A stretch of 64,000 bases of DNA from Hyphomicrobiales bacterium (lineage in GTDB: Bacteria > Pseudomonadota > Alphaproteobacteria > Rhizobiales > Rhizobiaceae), in assembly GCA_900466605.1 (NCBI GenBank), contig UBMU01000016.1:248001-312000 (forward strand). Reading direction: 5' to 3'. The notes below the pieces were generated by a model that was not told the DNA's origin, did no database searches, and saw nothing but the letters and a program-made list of their open reading frames with translations. This document shows positions 20,286 to 31,106 of this stretch, in pieces (the first letter of the stretch is position 1; each line of letters begins with the position of its first letter). The position numbers and the translations under genes are program-made.

Positions 20286-21743
20286 TCACTTCGCGCTGGC
20301 GGTCTCGGTCTTCAGGCCAAGAGCGTCGCTGATCGTATAGAAGAGATCCGTCTGGTCCGTCAGGCCGGTGACGTTGGCTGCACGCGGCCCGTATGCGGCT
20401 ATCCGCAGCTGCGAGCCGGTGTGGCCCTGATCATTCTCGTCTTCGGAATTGCCGTAGCTCACTGCCATGACGGCGCCGTCCTTGGTCATCAGCGCTTCCG
20501 TCAGGCCCGGTGCCTTTGCATCGGCATCAATGATCTGGCTTGCATGGGCATGATCGGCGGTGACGATGACGAGCGTATCGCCGGCTTCCTGCGCGAACTT
20601 CAGCGCCTCTTGAACGGCCTCGTCGAGATCAACCGTCTCGCCAATCTGGCCGCACGGGTTGGCAGCGTGGTCCTGCTTGTCGATCGACGCACCCTCGACC
20701 TGCAGGAAAAAGCCCTTTTCGTTCGTGCGCAACAGTTCAATTGCCTTGGTCGTCATCTGCGCAAGCGTCGGGGTGGCGGCGGTGCGCTTCTCGTTCGGCT
20801 TGCAGGCGACCGGCTCCTTCTCGACGTTGCCATAGTGGCTGGCCTTCGGGCCCTCCCAGCGCACCGGCATGTTGCCGTCCGCGAACAGCCCGAGCACGGG
20901 CGTGCTATCGTTTGCCTGCTTCACGGCCTGGAGTTCTTCCAGATTCGATACGAGCTTGTAGCCACGCTCCTCGGCCTGTTGGCGGAGCGTCTTGTCCTTC
21001 CATTCGCCGGCCCTCGCGGTTTCCCCGAAGCTCTTGGCACCGCCGCCGAGCGTCAAGTCCGCGCGCGCGTTCAGCAACTGCTCACTGATCGAGCCCTTGC
21101 CACCATTTTCAAGCGCGTTCGTGGGGCACTTTTCTGCGGTGGATACGGGACCGTAGCACTTGCGCTGTGTGACGTGCGCGATCTGCACCGCAGGCGTTGC
21201 ATCTTGCAGCTCGGCGGTCGAGACGTTGCCTGTGCCGAGACCGGCGGCCTTTGCCTTCTCAAGCAACGTTTCATGCGCCTTCTCGTGGATGTCGACGCCG
21301 ATCGCACCGTTATAGGACTTCACCCCGGTCGCCCAGGCAGTACCCGACGCCGCGGAGTCGGTGACGTAGGTCGGCTTGCCGGTCTTCTTGTCGAGTGAAT
21401 AATGCGTGTACTGGCCAGTGACCGGCAGCGCATCGATACCCTTGAAATATTGGCCTGCACCAACGGCATAGTTGCGCGCGATGGTGATTTCCGAATCTCC
21501 CATGCCGTCCCCGATCAGAAGGATGACGTTCTTCGGACGGGTATCGACGAGTACCGCGCGATAAGCCTCGGTGATGTCGCCGGAAAGGCGGCGCGCGCCA
21601 CCAGGAGCACTCAGATCCGCGCTGGCCGCGCGCTCAAGGAGCTTGTTTGCTGCGTCCTCGGCATAGCCAGGCTGAATGGCAACGGTTGCAACCAAGCCGC
21701 CAACGACGGCGCTTAGCATCTGGTGACGAACGTTGTTTCTCAT
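20286..21743 (-). CDS. phoA: Alkaline phosphatase
   Basis: A periplasmic phosphomonoesterase of the PhoA family. The ATG at 21743 gives a 485-residue precursor with a signal peptide (hydrophobic residues about 10-25, predicted cleavage after GYA at 28), and AAGGAGAT sits nine bases upstream. The nucleophile is S130 in DSAAS, and ADHAHASQ and GHTGSQ supply zinc ligands. An upstream in-frame Met at 21818 is not favoured. A PHO-box-like sequence at 21808-21825 suggests PhoB control under phosphate limitation. Confidence 0.95.
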   Translation of the reverse strand: MRNNVRHQMLSAVVGGLVATVAIQPGYAEDAANKLLERAASADLSAPGGARRLSGDITEAYRAVLVDTRPKNVILLIGDGMGDSEITIARNYAVGAGQYFKGIDALPVTGQYTHYSLDKKTGKPTYVTDSAASGTAWATGVKSYNGAIGVDIHEKAHETLLEKAKAAGLGTGNVSTAELQDATPAVQIAHVTQRKCYGPVSTAEKCPTNALENGGKGSISEQLLNARADLTLGGGAKSFGETARAGEWKDKTLRQQAEERGYKLVSNLEELQAVKQANDSTPVLGLFADGNMPVRWEGPKASHYGNVEKEPVACKPNEKRTAATPTLAQMTTKAIELLRTNEKGFFLQVEGASIDKQDHAANPCGQIGETVDLDEAVQEALKFAQEAGDTLVIVTADHAHASQIIDADAKAPGLTEALMTKDGAVMAVSYGNSEDENDQGHTGSQLRIAAYGPRAANVTGLTDQTDLFYTISDALGLKTETASAK

Positions 21744-21807
21744 AACTGGCATCTCCTTTGATAATCCGCATCGACCGCATTGGTCGCCGGCCTTATCCCC
21801 CACCCGA

Positions 21808-21825
21808 ATGAAGCGCATATGACAA
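21808..21825 (-). promoter_or_regulatory. PHO-box-like PhoB site
   Basis: On the minus strand it reads TTGTCAT, ATGC, GCTTCAT, two 7-base repeats with the 4-base spacing of the rhizobial PHO box (CTGTCAT-N4-CTGTCAT). The first repeat matches 6 of 7, the second 4 of 7. It lies 65 bases upstream of the phoA start. Confidence 0.5.
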
Positions 21826-21918
21826 AAGCAACTTCTTCGTGTGATTTCGAAGACTCAGTATAGATCAGACGGGCAATCCACTCGCCATGCGCGATATCCG
21901 ACCGCAAAACCCCGATGA

Positions 21919-23439
21919 TCACTCCGCAGCGGAGCGCACGTCGTCCATGTCAGGCGCATTCGCGTCGCCAGGCGCAGTCTGGCAGTTCATGTCGGGGAAC
22001 GCGACGATACGCTTCCCCGAGAAATCCGTATGCACAACAATGGTGCCCTGTTCCTCGAAATACCCGAGCAGGCGTCTCGCCCGGCGTGCTGAATGTGTGC
22101 CGTAGGCCCGCGCAATTTTGGCATCCGAGGGGCACGCCTCGCCGCAGACTGCCGCCTTCGCCAACATCAGGAAGACACCCTGCAGATCATCGGTCACACC
22201 CGCGGAAAGCGAGAGCGCTGTTGCCCAGGATTCCGTCTCGGCCGTCGCCGCGTCAACGCCGGATCGCGAAACCGCGACACGGCGTCTGAACTCCGGCAAA
22301 GACGTCGGAGGGCCGGGAACCCGGCGCATGCGCAGGCGTACAAGGAACTCCTGGTAGAGCACTGCGTCGGTTCTGAAGCCGGAACCCGGGTCGTCAAGGA
22401 TCTCGTGCAGCACAGCCGTCAGCCGCTCTTCACGCTCCTCCGCAGATAGCTCGGGCTGCGATGCGCGCGTCTCCGAGGGCGGGGCGGAGGCAGCAGGTGC
22501 CGATCGCGACAGTTCAGCCAGAATATCTGTGGTCGGCCGCGGCGCAGGCGGGGCACGACGGACGATCGGACGCTGGAATTCTTCCGGATCAGGCGTGAAG
22601 ATCAGGTCTTCGACGTCATCAGGCGCATTCGGCAACGGCATCAGCTTTGGGCTCGAGGAACGCGCCGAGGTCTCGACATTGCCGATCTGGATCGGCAGCG
22701 GGCGACGCGAAAGCGCTGGCCCGAGCGCGACAAAGTTGCCGCGCTTCAGGTCGCGGAACATTTCCGCCTGGCGACGATCCATCCCGAGGAGATCGGCCGC
22801 GCGCGCCATGTCGATGTCAAGGAAGGTGCGGCCCATCAGGAAGTTCGAGGCTTCCGCGGCGACGTTCTTGGCGAGTTTTGCCAGACGCTGCGTCGCGATC
22901 ACGCCTGCAAGGCCACGCTTACGGCCACGGCACATCAGGTTCGTCATGGCGCCAAGCGACATCTTGCGGGCATCTTCAGAAACGTCGCCGCCGACCGAAG
23001 GCGCAAACATCTGCGCCTCGTCGACAACGACGAGAACCGGATACCAGTATTCTCGGTCGGCATCGAACATGCCGTTCAGGAAAGCCGCAGCCGCGCGCAT
23101 CTGCTGTTCGATATCCAGTCCTTCAAGCGTGAGGACGCAGGAGACTCGATGCTGGCGGATACGATTGGCAATACCTGCCAATTCCGCCTCTGTACGCTCG
23201 CCATCGACGACGACATGGCCGAACTTGTCGGACAGCGTGACGAAATCGCCTTCAGGATCGATGATGACCTGTTGCACCCACTGCGCAGATTGCTCCAGCA
23301 GGCGTCGAAGCAGATGCGACTTGCCGGAACCGGAATTGCCCTGCACCAGAAGACGGGTAGCCAGAAGCTCCTCGATATCGAGTGTGGCCGGATTCCCCCC
23401 CGACGCCGATCCCATATCGATACCAACCTGCAATGTCAC
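21919..23439 (-). CDS. HerA-like ATP-binding DNA translocase protein
   Basis: A 506-residue P-loop ATPase of the HerA/FtsK-like group. Walker A GNSGSGKS is at residues 34-41 and Walker B VLVVVDEAQ near 135-143; MCRGRKRGLAGVIATQR follows as the strand with the polar sensor. The region about 290-345 is Pro/Ser-rich, and the C-terminal part (about 370-480) is a separate small domain of unknown fold. No NurA nuclease or other partner lies alongside, so the role (DNA translocation, repair) is inferred from family only. Start is GTG at 23439. Confidence 0.8.
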   Translation of the reverse strand: MTLQVGIDMGSASGGNPATLDIEELLATRLLVQGNSGSGKSHLLRRLLEQSAQWVQQVIIDPEGDFVTLSDKFGHVVVDGERTEAELAGIANRIRQHRVSCVLTLEGLDIEQQMRAAAAFLNGMFDADREYWYPVLVVVDEAQMFAPSVGGDVSEDARKMSLGAMTNLMCRGRKRGLAGVIATQRLAKLAKNVAAEASNFLMGRTFLDIDMARAADLLGMDRRQAEMFRDLKRGNFVALGPALSRRPLPIQIGNVETSARSSSPKLMPLPNAPDDVEDLIFTPDPEEFQRPIVRRAPPAPRPTTDILAELSRSAPAASAPPSETRASQPELSAEEREERLTAVLHEILDDPGSGFRTDAVLYQEFLVRLRMRRVPGPPTSLPEFRRRVAVSRSGVDAATAETESWATALSLSAGVTDDLQGVFLMLAKAAVCGEACPSDAKIARAYGTHSARRARRLLGYFEEQGTIVVHTDFSGKRIVAFPDMNCQTAPGDANAPDMDDVRSAAE

Positions 23440-23524
23440 ATTCCTCTTTCAATCGAACACGGCGTGCTAGCAGGTTTGACCGTGTCTTTGGCAACACGCC
23501 CGCACAAACCCACAGGAGAAAACG

Positions 23525-24682
23525 TCAAAAGCGCATCTTCAGCATGCGTGTAAACAAAAGACTGACCGCGAGCGGAACAAGCAGCACCGCCAGCCCTACG
23601 CGCAGACCCGACACCTCGGCGATGAAACCGATCAGCGGTGGCCCGATCAGAAAGCCCGTCAGAGCCATGAAGGACAGGATGGCAACATTGGCTGCCGCAG
23701 GTCGATCCGTGAGGCTCGCTGCCGCCGTGACCGCCAGTGGAAAGCCGACCGACACGCCTATGCCGACCAGCGCAAAGCCCGCCAGCGTCACCAGACTATG
23801 CCAGGCAAAAACGACGATCAGCATGCCGACAAGAGCCGCCGCTCCGCAGCCCCGTGCTAGCGAAATGGCGCCGAAACGCTGTTTCAGATGGTCGCCGCCA
23901 AACCGCCCGGCCGCCACCATCGAGGCGAAGATTGTATATCCGATGCCTGTCATCATGCCGTCCGTCTGAAAGACATCCTTGAGATAGACAGCCGACCAGT
24001 CGGCAATCGCGCCTTCGGTCATGGTTATCCCGAAGACGAAGGCGCAGATACCGAGTAGCGCACTGCTCGGCAACTTGAACGGCGCATGCGGCGGAGCCGA
24101 CCCGGCTTCGCGATCGCGCGGCAGGCGCAGGCTTGCCGCAACAGCAAACGGCAAAACGATGAAGGCGACCGCCATGATCGCCCATTCCGCCGGCGCGGCG
24201 ATCGCCACCATAGCCGAGCCAAGCAAGCTGCCCGCCATGATGCCGAGGCTCCAAAATCCATGGCAGCGGTTCATGATGATCGAGCCGGTATCCTTTTCGG
24301 CGCGATCCGCCTCGACATTCAGCCCTAGCTCCAGAGTCGACATCGCAACACCAAGCAATGCCAGTGCAATGAAGAGCTCGAGTGGAGTGCGGGAGAAGGC
24401 CGGAAGGCAGACGATCACCGAGAAGACGAAGAACCCGGCAATGACAGTGGTCTTGCCGCCGATGTGCGATACCACTCGTCCAGCGATGGGCAGCGTTGCG
24501 AGAATACCCACCGGCATGCCGAGCAAGGCCAGAGCAAGATCGGCAGGGCCGAGCTCAAGTCGGGCCTGGATCTCGGGGATACGCGGCAGCCAACTGCCGA
24601 ACGCTATTGGTTGCAGGAAAAAGATAGCCATTACAAGTTTTTGGAAGGACATGCGGAGCCTGGCGGGATCGATGCGAATCAC
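23525..24682 (-). CDS. MFS transporter of the YbjJ type
   Basis: A 12-helix major facilitator protein (385 residues). The segment SWLPRIPEIQ near residue 30, LGLNVEADRAEKDTG near 120-133 and the MNRCHGFWSLG stretch are typical of YbjJ-like transporters, which are often annotated as sugar or drug efflux proteins. The substrate is unknown. It follows murI by 75 bases on the same strand. Confidence 0.85.
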   Translation of the reverse strand: MIRIDPARLRMSFQKLVMAIFFLQPIAFGSWLPRIPEIQARLELGPADLALALLGMPVGILATLPIAGRVVSHIGGKTTVIAGFFVFSVIVCLPAFSRTPLELFIALALLGVAMSTLELGLNVEADRAEKDTGSIIMNRCHGFWSLGIMAGSLLGSAMVAIAAPAEWAIMAVAFIVLPFAVAASLRLPRDREAGSAPPHAPFKLPSSALLGICAFVFGITMTEGAIADWSAVYLKDVFQTDGMMTGIGYTIFASMVAAGRFGGDHLKQRFGAISLARGCGAAALVGMLIVVFAWHSLVTLAGFALVGIGVSVGFPLAVTAAASLTDRPAAANVAILSFMALTGFLIGPPLIGFIAEVSGLRVGLAVLLVPLAVSLLFTRMLKMRF

Positions 24683-24757
24683 GTCCTCCAGTCTGCGCAG
24701 TCGCTGGGCTTTGCGATAGTCCTTATTGCATCTAGCCGAGACAGCGTGGGTGTCAGG

Positions 24758-25555
24758 TCAAGCCTTGAGACCAAATCCCTGCATCAGCCGCCGCGTAGCG
24801 AAATCGGGATTGCCTGAGGTAAACACCGCAAAATCGAAATTATCGGGGTGCACGGCATCGGCGACCTGCGGCACGAGGCTGCGGGCGCGCCGCGCAATTG
24901 CTTCCGCTGGATCGAGCCAATCGACCGGCCAGGGTGCGAGCCGCCGGAAGACGTTGGCCATGAAGGGATAGTGCGTGCACGCGAGCACCACGATGTCGGT
25001 CTTGCGACCGTCCCTCTCCACGAAGCACTGGTCGATCTCAGAAAGCACGATCTCGTCGGATATTGCATCGCCGCGGATATAGGCCTCTGCCATTCGCGCC
25101 AGATTTTCGGAACCGACCAACCGAACATGGCATTGCTGCGCGAAGGATTGAATTAGATCGCGCGTATAGGCGCGCTTCACCGTGCCCGGCGTCGCCAGCA
25201 CCGAGACGAGCCCGGAGCGCGTCCGCTCGGCTGCGGGCTTGATCGCCGGCACGGTGCCGACAAAGGTCATGTGGGGAAAGGTCGAACGCAGATCGGCGCC
25301 AACCAGTGTGAAGGCCGTATTGCATGCAATGATGCATACTTCCGGGTCGTGCTCGGCAAGCAGTTTGGCGAAGAGGCCGATGATACGTTCCTTCAGCGCC
25401 TGCTCTTCCCAGCCGCCATAGGGAAAGCCCGCGTCATCGGCGATATAGATAAAACCGCGCTCCGGCATGAGCACCCGCGCCTCGCGCAGCACGGTAAGCC
25501 CCCCGATACCGGAATCGAAGACCAGAACCGGCTTCAGCTCATTCACTGCTGTCAT
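24758..25555 (-). CDS. murI: Glutamate racemase
   Basis: Makes D-glutamate for peptidoglycan. DSGIGGLTV begins at D14, the catalytic cysteines are in IACNTAF and LACTHYP, and the total of 265 residues fits the family. Its start overlaps the 3' end of trmJ by 17 bases, so the two are co-transcribed and translation is probably coupled. Confidence 0.96.
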   Translation of the reverse strand: MTAVNELKPVLVFDSGIGGLTVLREARVLMPERGFIYIADDAGFPYGGWEEQALKERIIGLFAKLLAEHDPEVCIIACNTAFTLVGADLRSTFPHMTFVGTVPAIKPAAERTRSGLVSVLATPGTVKRAYTRDLIQSFAQQCHVRLVGSENLARMAEAYIRGDAISDEIVLSEIDQCFVERDGRKTDIVVLACTHYPFMANVFRRLAPWPVDWLDPAEAIARRARSLVPQVADAVHPDNFDFAVFTSGNPDFATRRLMQGFGLKA

Positions 25556-26366
25556 CGTTGGGCTTTTCCTTGGCGTCTGCAGGTGGCCGGCTGCCGCGCG
25601 GATACTTCCGCGAGAAGCGGTCGAGGGAGGAAATCACGCCGCGCAACACGCTGATTTCCTGCTCCGTGAAGGCGCGGCGGGACAGGACTGCGCGAAGGTT
25701 GTCGATCATTTTGGGCTTTTTCGCGGGAGGATGGAAATAATTGCGCGCGTCCAGCGCCTCTTCCAACTGATCGTAGAGCCCGAACAATTGTTCCTTCGTG
25801 GATTGCGTCTGCGACATCGCCTGGAATGGAACAATCCCGACATCTTCCATGCCCGATTTCATCCATTCATAGGACATCAACAACACGGCTTGCGCAATGT
25901 TGAGCGACGCGAACGCGGGATTGACCGGGAAGGTAACGATCTCATCGGCAAGCGCGACTTCCTCGTTGGTCAGCCCCCAGCGCTCTCGGCCAAACAGAAT
26001 ACCGGTGCCCTCGCCTGCGCGGAATTTCGCACGCAACGTTTCTGCCGCCACCACAGGTGAGCGCACGGGTTTGAAGCCGTCCCGCTCCCGCGCAGTCGTC
26101 GCGTAAACGAAGTTCAAGTCGGCGATCGCCTGCTCCAGCGTCTCGAAGACCTTCGTGCCTTCGATCACATGGTCGGCTTTCGAGGCGGCAGCCTGCGCCT
26201 TGTCGTTCGGCCAGCCGTCGCGTGGATTGACGAGTCTCAATTCCGCCAGCCCGAAATTGGCCATGGCGCGCGCGACCATCCCGATATTCTCCCCCATCTG
26301 GGGTTCGACGAGAATGATAACCGGGCCTTCGGTGAGAAGTTGCCGCTCGCTGTTAGTGCCTGCCAT
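25539..26366 (-). CDS. trmJ: tRNA/rRNA 2'-O-methyltransferase TrmJ-like
   Basis: A SPOUT-fold methyltransferase of the TrmH/TrmJ group (275 residues). [20 protein letters not shown] is the N-terminal motif 1, [13 protein letters not shown] is motif 2, and [15 protein letters not shown] is motif 3 forming the AdoMet knot. TrmJ 2'-O-methylates position 32 of tRNAs; ttcA at 17474 modifies the same position. The ATG at 26366 is preferred over 26420. It overlaps murI. Confidence 0.9.
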   Translation of the reverse strand: MAGTNSERQLLTEGPVIILVEPQMGENIGMVARAMANFGLAELRLVNPRDGWPNDKAQAAASKADHVIEGTKVFETLEQAIADLNFVYATTARERDGFKPVRSPVVAAETLRAKFRAGEGTGILFGRERWGLTNEEVALADEIVTFPVNPAFASLNIAQAVLLMSYEWMKSGMEDVGIVPFQAMSQTQSTKEQLFGLYDQLEEALDARNYFHPPAKKPKMIDNLRAVLSRRAFTEQEISVLRGVISSLDRFSRKYPRGSRPPADAKEKPNDDSSE

Positions 26367-26423
26367 GACGCTGGATCCTTTTGTTACGGGCGGAATAGCC
26401 AAGCCAAGCCGAAACGGCAAGGG

Positions 26424-28490
26424 TCAAGCATTCGGGTAGAGCCTGTCCAAGGTCGAAGTAATCATCTCCACCCCCAAGCGCGCGCCGACATGCGACAGCG
26501 GCAAGTGTCGTCCGGGGGAAGGCGCGCCGCTGCTCTTGCGGTCGACGAAGAAACATTCCGACTGACGCTCCGCCAAAAGGGGCACACGCTGGAGTTCTGC
26601 ACCAATCAGTTTGAGGCTTTCGACATCGCATGCAGGACCTTCATAGTCCTTCGCCATGATCCGCGCCCAATAGGTTGCCGCGAGGAAGATTGCCAGCGTC
26701 TGCCTGATGTGTCCCGGCCTGGTGACAACTGACCAAGTCGAACCGAGAGGGCGCGCGACAGCCGTCAGATCGCGGTAGGCAGCGTCTAGCTTTTGTGAAA
26801 GTGCAATGAGCAAATCTGTCGCTTCCCTGGCCGCCGCCGCCGAAAGCAGGTCCTCTAGCGCCGCAAACCACTTACCAAGCGCGGCATCGAGCGCCCCCCG
26901 CGTCCGCGCCGGGAAGACGACGAAGGCGACGAACGTGCCCGCCGCCGCCCCGAGTATCGTCTCCTCGATGCGCAACATGAGCACGTCGACCGTTAGCGTC
27001 CCGATCATCCCATAAACCAGGCAGAGCGCGATCGACACGAAGAAGGTCATGGTCGCGTAGGATGTCTGCAGGAAATAGAAGGCGAGAAAGATGGCAATCG
27101 TCGTAACCGCCAGCGCAGCCACAATGTGGTTCGTGAGGAGCGTCGCCAGGACCAAGCCCATCGCAATACCAAGGAGCGTCCCAAGCGAACGCTGCAGTGC
27201 CTTGATCGCGGTATCGCCGCGGGAGTTGGTGTTGGTGAACACCAGGAAAGAAGCAAGCACCGCCCAGAACCAGCGCTCGCGCGACAGCATAAGGCCGAAC
27301 GTCATCGCGATCGCGGATGCGAGTGTTACCTGCAGCGCTGAACGGATCAGAGGATTGGCTAGCGAAAAGTCGATTTTGGCAGGGGTGGCAACCGTTTCTG
27401 TGACGGCGGCGACCTCTGCAAACCCGGTCGCGTAGCCTTTTTTGATAGTCCGCGCGAGCAGCGCACGCGCCTCGCCGAGGCGGACCAACGCCTGCCTCGT
27501 CTCAATATGCAGTTCATCGGGTGTCGCCGGCGCCCCAGGAAGCGGATCACCCTCGATGACGGCGTGGACGAGAGCAAAAGGCGGCAAGCTCTGCGAACTG
27601 AGGACAATCGCACTCTCGGTGGCGAGGTGCGCATCGAATAGGTGGATCGCCAACTCCGCGGCGGGCTCGGTGCCGGCATCAAACACGCCGGTTGGAGGTC
27701 GCGGAATGAAGCCCTCCGCCATCAGCACGACGTCTTTCAGTCGCTCCTCCAACTGGCGCAGTTCCTGCGCATCTTTCTCCGTCAAGCGCCCGACCGCCGC
27801 GAGAGCGGCGATCTTGAACAGGATTTGGTTGATGCGGCCACGTACGCTCTCCAGCGAACGCAGAAGGTCACGACGCCAATCATCCGGAAGGACGAGGGAG
27901 CGCACAGCGTGCCCGATCAACGCCGGCGCGACTGGTCCGATAGCGATCAGCGGAAGTTCTGCCAGGGACGGCCGGAAGTAGGCACCCAGGAAATAGGATG
28001 TGAACGCGAACATGCCGATCGCATGCCCCCGCGGGCCAAATACCCGCCCGGCCGCAGCAAGAAAGATGATAAGAAGGAAGGCTGCATCAGAGACATAGCG
28101 ATTTGTTTCCAGGACAGCTGCAAGACCAACCACAAGCACACTGGCCGCACAACCAAGCAAGCGGGTTACAAGCTGCGGCGCACTGCCCTTGTCTTTTACC
28201 GCGACGCCGCCTTCGATCGATAGAACAATGCCGAGCCCGTAGGCAGCGGTCGGGAGCGGGAAAAGTAGATAGTGGATCGCGAGCAGCGCCCCAAACGAAA
28301 GCGCCATCGTCAGAGTTACCCGCGACGCCACGCGCAGGCGCGACAACGCCGGGTCGTGGGCTAGCAACCAGTCGCGGAAGTCAAAACCGGAAAGCAAGCT
28401 GCCCTGCCCCTCACTGCGACCCTCGATGCCAACGATCGAGGGAGTTTTCGACAAATACCAACGGACGGCCTCGCCGTCCCTCAACGTCAT
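26424..28490 (-). CDS. FUSC-family membrane protein
   Basis: A predicted aromatic-acid-exporter-like membrane protein of about 688 residues, with two hydrophobic blocks of about six segments (roughly residues 50-190 and 380-520) separated by a cytosolic region and followed by a soluble C-terminus. This two-block layout is that of FUSC/AaeB-like proteins. No membrane-fusion partner gene is adjacent. The ATG at 28490 avoids overlap with the gene at 28555; no strong ribosome-binding site is visible, so the start is provisional. Confidence 0.82.
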   Translation of the reverse strand: MTLRDGEAVRWYLSKTPSIVGIEGRSEGQGSLLSGFDFRDWLLAHDPALSRLRVASRVTLTMALSFGALLAIHYLLFPLPTAAYGLGIVLSIEGGVAVKDKGSAPQLVTRLLGCAASVLVVGLAAVLETNRYVSDAAFLLIIFLAAAGRVFGPRGHAIGMFAFTSYFLGAYFRPSLAELPLIAIGPVAPALIGHAVRSLVLPDDWRRDLLRSLESVRGRINQILFKIAALAAVGRLTEKDAQELRQLEERLKDVVLMAEGFIPRPPTGVFDAGTEPAAELAIHLFDAHLATESAIVLSSQSLPPFALVHAVIEGDPLPGAPATPDELHIETRQALVRLGEARALLARTIKKGYATGFAEVAAVTETVATPAKIDFSLANPLIRSALQVTLASAIAMTFGLMLSRERWFWAVLASFLVFTNTNSRGDTAIKALQRSLGTLLGIAMGLVLATLLTNHIVAALAVTTIAIFLAFYFLQTSYATMTFFVSIALCLVYGMIGTLTVDVLMLRIEETILGAAAGTFVAFVVFPARTRGALDAALGKWFAALEDLLSAAAAREATDLLIALSQKLDAAYRDLTAVARPLGSTWSVVTRPGHIRQTLAIFLAATYWARIMAKDYEGPACDVESLKLIGAELQRVPLLAERQSECFFVDRKSSGAPSPGRHLPLSHVGARLGVEMITSTLDRLYPNA

Positions 28491-28554
28491 TTGACGGTGA
28501 GAACCTAGCGCACCCACCACCTTGGAAAAGTGCGGCACGGAATTATCTAAGCCA

Positions 28555-29085
28555 TCACTGGCCCTTGGCGATCTGGACCATGGTATTCTTGAGCGAGTTC
28601 GGTGGCTGGCCAGGATCACCCTCGGTGACGATATCATCGATCACAGGTTTGCCGGCCTCGTCGAGCATCTCGAACCGCACGGTGGTCACGGCCTGCTTGT
28701 CGGATCCGTCGTCCATGCATTTCGCCTTCTTGAAGGTGACGATCACTTCCGTCGCCCCATCAACGCCAGCCTTCGGCGTATAAGTCAGATCCTCGAGAGG
28801 ACATGCATCTTCGCCATTGACGATCACGTCGTAGTCGAAAGGCGAAACGCCGTCTTCGTCGGCCGCCGGGTTCTGGATCGCAGCCTGGTACTTGGTGACG
28901 AAATCCTTGCTGTAAAGCTGCGAAAGCCTGCTGGCATCGAAGATGTCGATCCAGTCGCTATCCGCGCCGGACCAGTTCTTGATCGTTGCATCCATGATCA
29001 CTTTGACCGGTGCCGTAACGTCGGCAGCAAGGATGGGTGCGGTCGAGCCGAGAAGGACCGCTAGGGCAAGAGAAATCTTCTTCAT
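28555..29085 (-). CDS. Secreted protein of unknown function
   Basis: A 176-residue exported protein: [22 protein letters not shown] is a textbook signal peptide with cleavage near residue 20-21. The mature part contains three cysteines and a charged fold, possibly of the DUF3828 type, which I cannot confirm. The reading frame extends to 29199; I chose the Met that begins the signal peptide, with another Met three codons upstream at 29094. It lies 64 bases upstream of the FUSC gene on the same strand. Confidence 0.75.
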   Translation of the reverse strand: MKKISLALAVLLGSTAPILAADVTAPVKVIMDATIKNWSGADSDWIDIFDASRLSQLYSKDFVTKYQAAIQNPAADEDGVSPFDYDVIVNGEDACPLEDLTYTPKAGVDGATEVIVTFKKAKCMDDGSDKQAVTTVRFEMLDEAGKPVIDDIVTEGDPGQPPNSLKNTMVQIAKGQ

Positions 29086-29271
29086 GACGAACATCCGGGC
29101 AATGGTTTTGCGGCGGAGACTAGCCATTTTCGCCGGCTTGGCAATGGCCGCAAAAACGCCCGCCCCTCCCGCTTCCGGCTTTGCACTCCCGACGCACAAT
29201 GCTATAGCGCTCGGGATTTCATATCACCCACCCGGGACGCCCGTCCCTCTAAGCTTAAACGAGGCAGATAC

Positions 29272-30483
29272 ATGAAGAAGATCAAGGTCGCCAATCCCGT
29301 CGCCGATCTCGACGGCGATGAAATGACTCGCATCATTTGGCAGCTCATCAAGGATAAGCTGATCCATCCGTATCTCGACCTCGACATCGACTACTTCGAC
29401 CTCTCCGTAGAAAACCGCGACGCCACCAACGACCAGGTGACCATCGACGCCGCCAACGCTATCAAGAAGCACGGCGTCGGCATCAAGTGCGCGACGATCA
29501 CGCCCGACGAGGACCGCGTCAAGGAATTCAACCTCAAACAGATGTGGAAGAGCCCGAACGGCACGATCCGCAACATCCTCGGCGGCGTTATCTTCCGCGA
29601 GCCGATCATCTGCCAGAACGTTCCGCGCCTCGTTCCGGGCTGGACCAAGCCGATCGTTGTCGGCCGTCACGCGTTCGGCGACCAGTACCGCGCCACCGAC
29701 TTCAAATTCCCGGGCAAGGGCAAGCTGACGATCAAGTTCGTCGGTGAAGACGGTCAGGTCATCGAAAAGGAAGTCTTCGACGCCCCCGGCGCCGGCGTTG
29801 CCATGGCCATGTACAACCTCGACGAGTCGATCCGCGAATTCGCCCGCGCCTCGATGATGTACGGCCTGATGCGCAAGTGGCCAGTTTACCTGTCCACCAA
29901 GAACACCATCCTCAAGGCCTATGACGGCCGCTTCAAGGACATCTTCGAAGAAGTCTATCAGACCGAATTCAAGGCGAAGTTCGACGAAATCGGCATCACC
30001 TACGAACACCGCCTGATCGACGACATGGTCGCTTCGGCTCTGAAGTGGTCCGGCGGTTATGTCTGGGCGTGCAAGAACTACGACGGCGACGTCCAGTCCG
30101 ACACGGTCGCACAGGGCTTCGGCTCGCTCGGCCTGATGACCTCGGTTCTACTGACGCCGGATGGCAAGACGGTCGAAGCCGAAGCCGCTCACGGCACGGT
30201 TACCCGCCACTACCGCCAGCATCAGAAGGGCCAGGAAACCTCGACGAACTCGATCGCCTCGATCTTTGCCTGGACCCGCGGCCTCGCACACCGCGCCAAG
30301 CTCGACGACAATGCCGAACTCGCAAAGTTCGCGGCAACGCTCGAAAAGGTCTGCGTCGACACCGTCGAAGCTGGCTTCATGACCAAGGATCTGGCCCTGC
30401 TCATCGGTCCCGATCAGCCGTGGCTGTCGACCACTGCCTTCCTCGACAAGATTGACGAGAACCTGCAGAAGGCCATGGCATAA
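29272..30483 (+). CDS. icd: NADP-dependent isocitrate dehydrogenase
   Basis: TCA-cycle enzyme converting isocitrate to 2-oxoglutarate. At 403 residues it is of the eukaryote-like type common in rhizobia rather than the E. coli type. [19 protein letters not shown] and the [31 protein letters not shown] segment are conserved active-site and cofactor regions. A GAGG ribosome-binding site and a strong terminator bracket it. Confidence 0.97.
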   Translation: MKKIKVANPVADLDGDEMTRIIWQLIKDKLIHPYLDLDIDYFDLSVENRDATNDQVTIDAANAIKKHGVGIKCATITPDEDRVKEFNLKQMWKSPNGTIRNILGGVIFREPIICQNVPRLVPGWTKPIVVGRHAFGDQYRATDFKFPGKGKLTIKFVGEDGQVIEKEVFDAPGAGVAMAMYNLDESIREFARASMMYGLMRKWPVYLSTKNTILKAYDGRFKDIFEEVYQTEFKAKFDEIGITYEHRLIDDMVASALKWSGGYVWACKNYDGDVQSDTVAQGFGSLGLMTSVLLTPDGKTVEAEAAHGTVTRHYRQHQKGQETSTNSIASIFAWTRGLAHRAKLDDNAELAKFAATLEKVCVDTVEAGFMTKDLALLIGPDQPWLSTTAFLDKIDENLQKAMA

Positions 30484-30506
30484 GCCATCAGCGATATGCG
30501 AACGAG

Positions 30507-30533
30507 ACGGCGGGGATTTCCCCGCCGTTTTCG
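30507..30533 (+). terminator. icd terminator
   Basis: ACGGCGGGG (30507-30515) pairs with CCCCGCCGT (30520-30528) around a 4-base loop, followed by TTTTCGTTT. Confidence 0.85.
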
Positions 30534-30564
30534 TTTCAGAGACATCAAAAGGGGAGCAAGAACA

Positions 30565-31008
30565 ATGACCACAATGATCCGTCCGCTAAAGCCATCCGAC
30601 CGCGCCGCCTGGGAGCCGCTTTGGACGGGCTATCAGCACTTCTACGAAGTCGTCATTCCGCCGGAGACGACGGACCTGACATGGGGCCGCTTTCACGATC
30701 ACGAAGAGGACATGCACGCGCTCGGCGCCTTCGACGACAAGCGCCTCGTCGGTATCGTCCACGCGATCTTCCATCGTTCGACCTGGCTGCCGAAATGGAC
30801 CTGTTACCTGCAGGATCTCTACGTTGACGACGTCAAGCGTGGCATGGGCACGGGAGCAGCTCTCATCGAGGCCGTCGCCGATCTCGCGCGTGAACATGGT
30901 GCCGGTCGACTCTACTGGATGACGCACGAGACCAATACAATGGCGCGAAAACTCTACGACAGGATCGCCCAGCGATCCGGCTTCATCCAATATTGCAAGG
31001 CACTTTAA
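30565..31008 (+). CDS. GNAT-family N-acetyltransferase
   Basis: A 147-residue acetyl-CoA-dependent acyltransferase. The strand LQDLYVDDVKRGMGTGAALIE carries the GNAT acetyl-CoA loop (RGMGTG), and the Y-rich MTHETNTMARKLYDRIAQRSGF end is typical. The frame is open from 30496, but the ATG at 30565 has GGGGAG eight bases upstream. The acceptor substrate is unknown. Confidence 0.9.
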   Translation: MTTMIRPLKPSDRAAWEPLWTGYQHFYEVVIPPETTDLTWGRFHDHEEDMHALGAFDDKRLVGIVHAIFHRSTWLPKWTCYLQDLYVDDVKRGMGTGAALIEAVADLAREHGAGRLYWMTHETNTMARKLYDRIAQRSGFIQYCKAL

Positions 31009-31106
31009 ATAGGGCTTTGCGCCTGACCTCTCTGTCCTATCTCCCTGCTGGGACTTGATGCGCGGCATCCGGACGAGGAACGCAAATGGAAAATGAGGAG
31101 GAGTGC

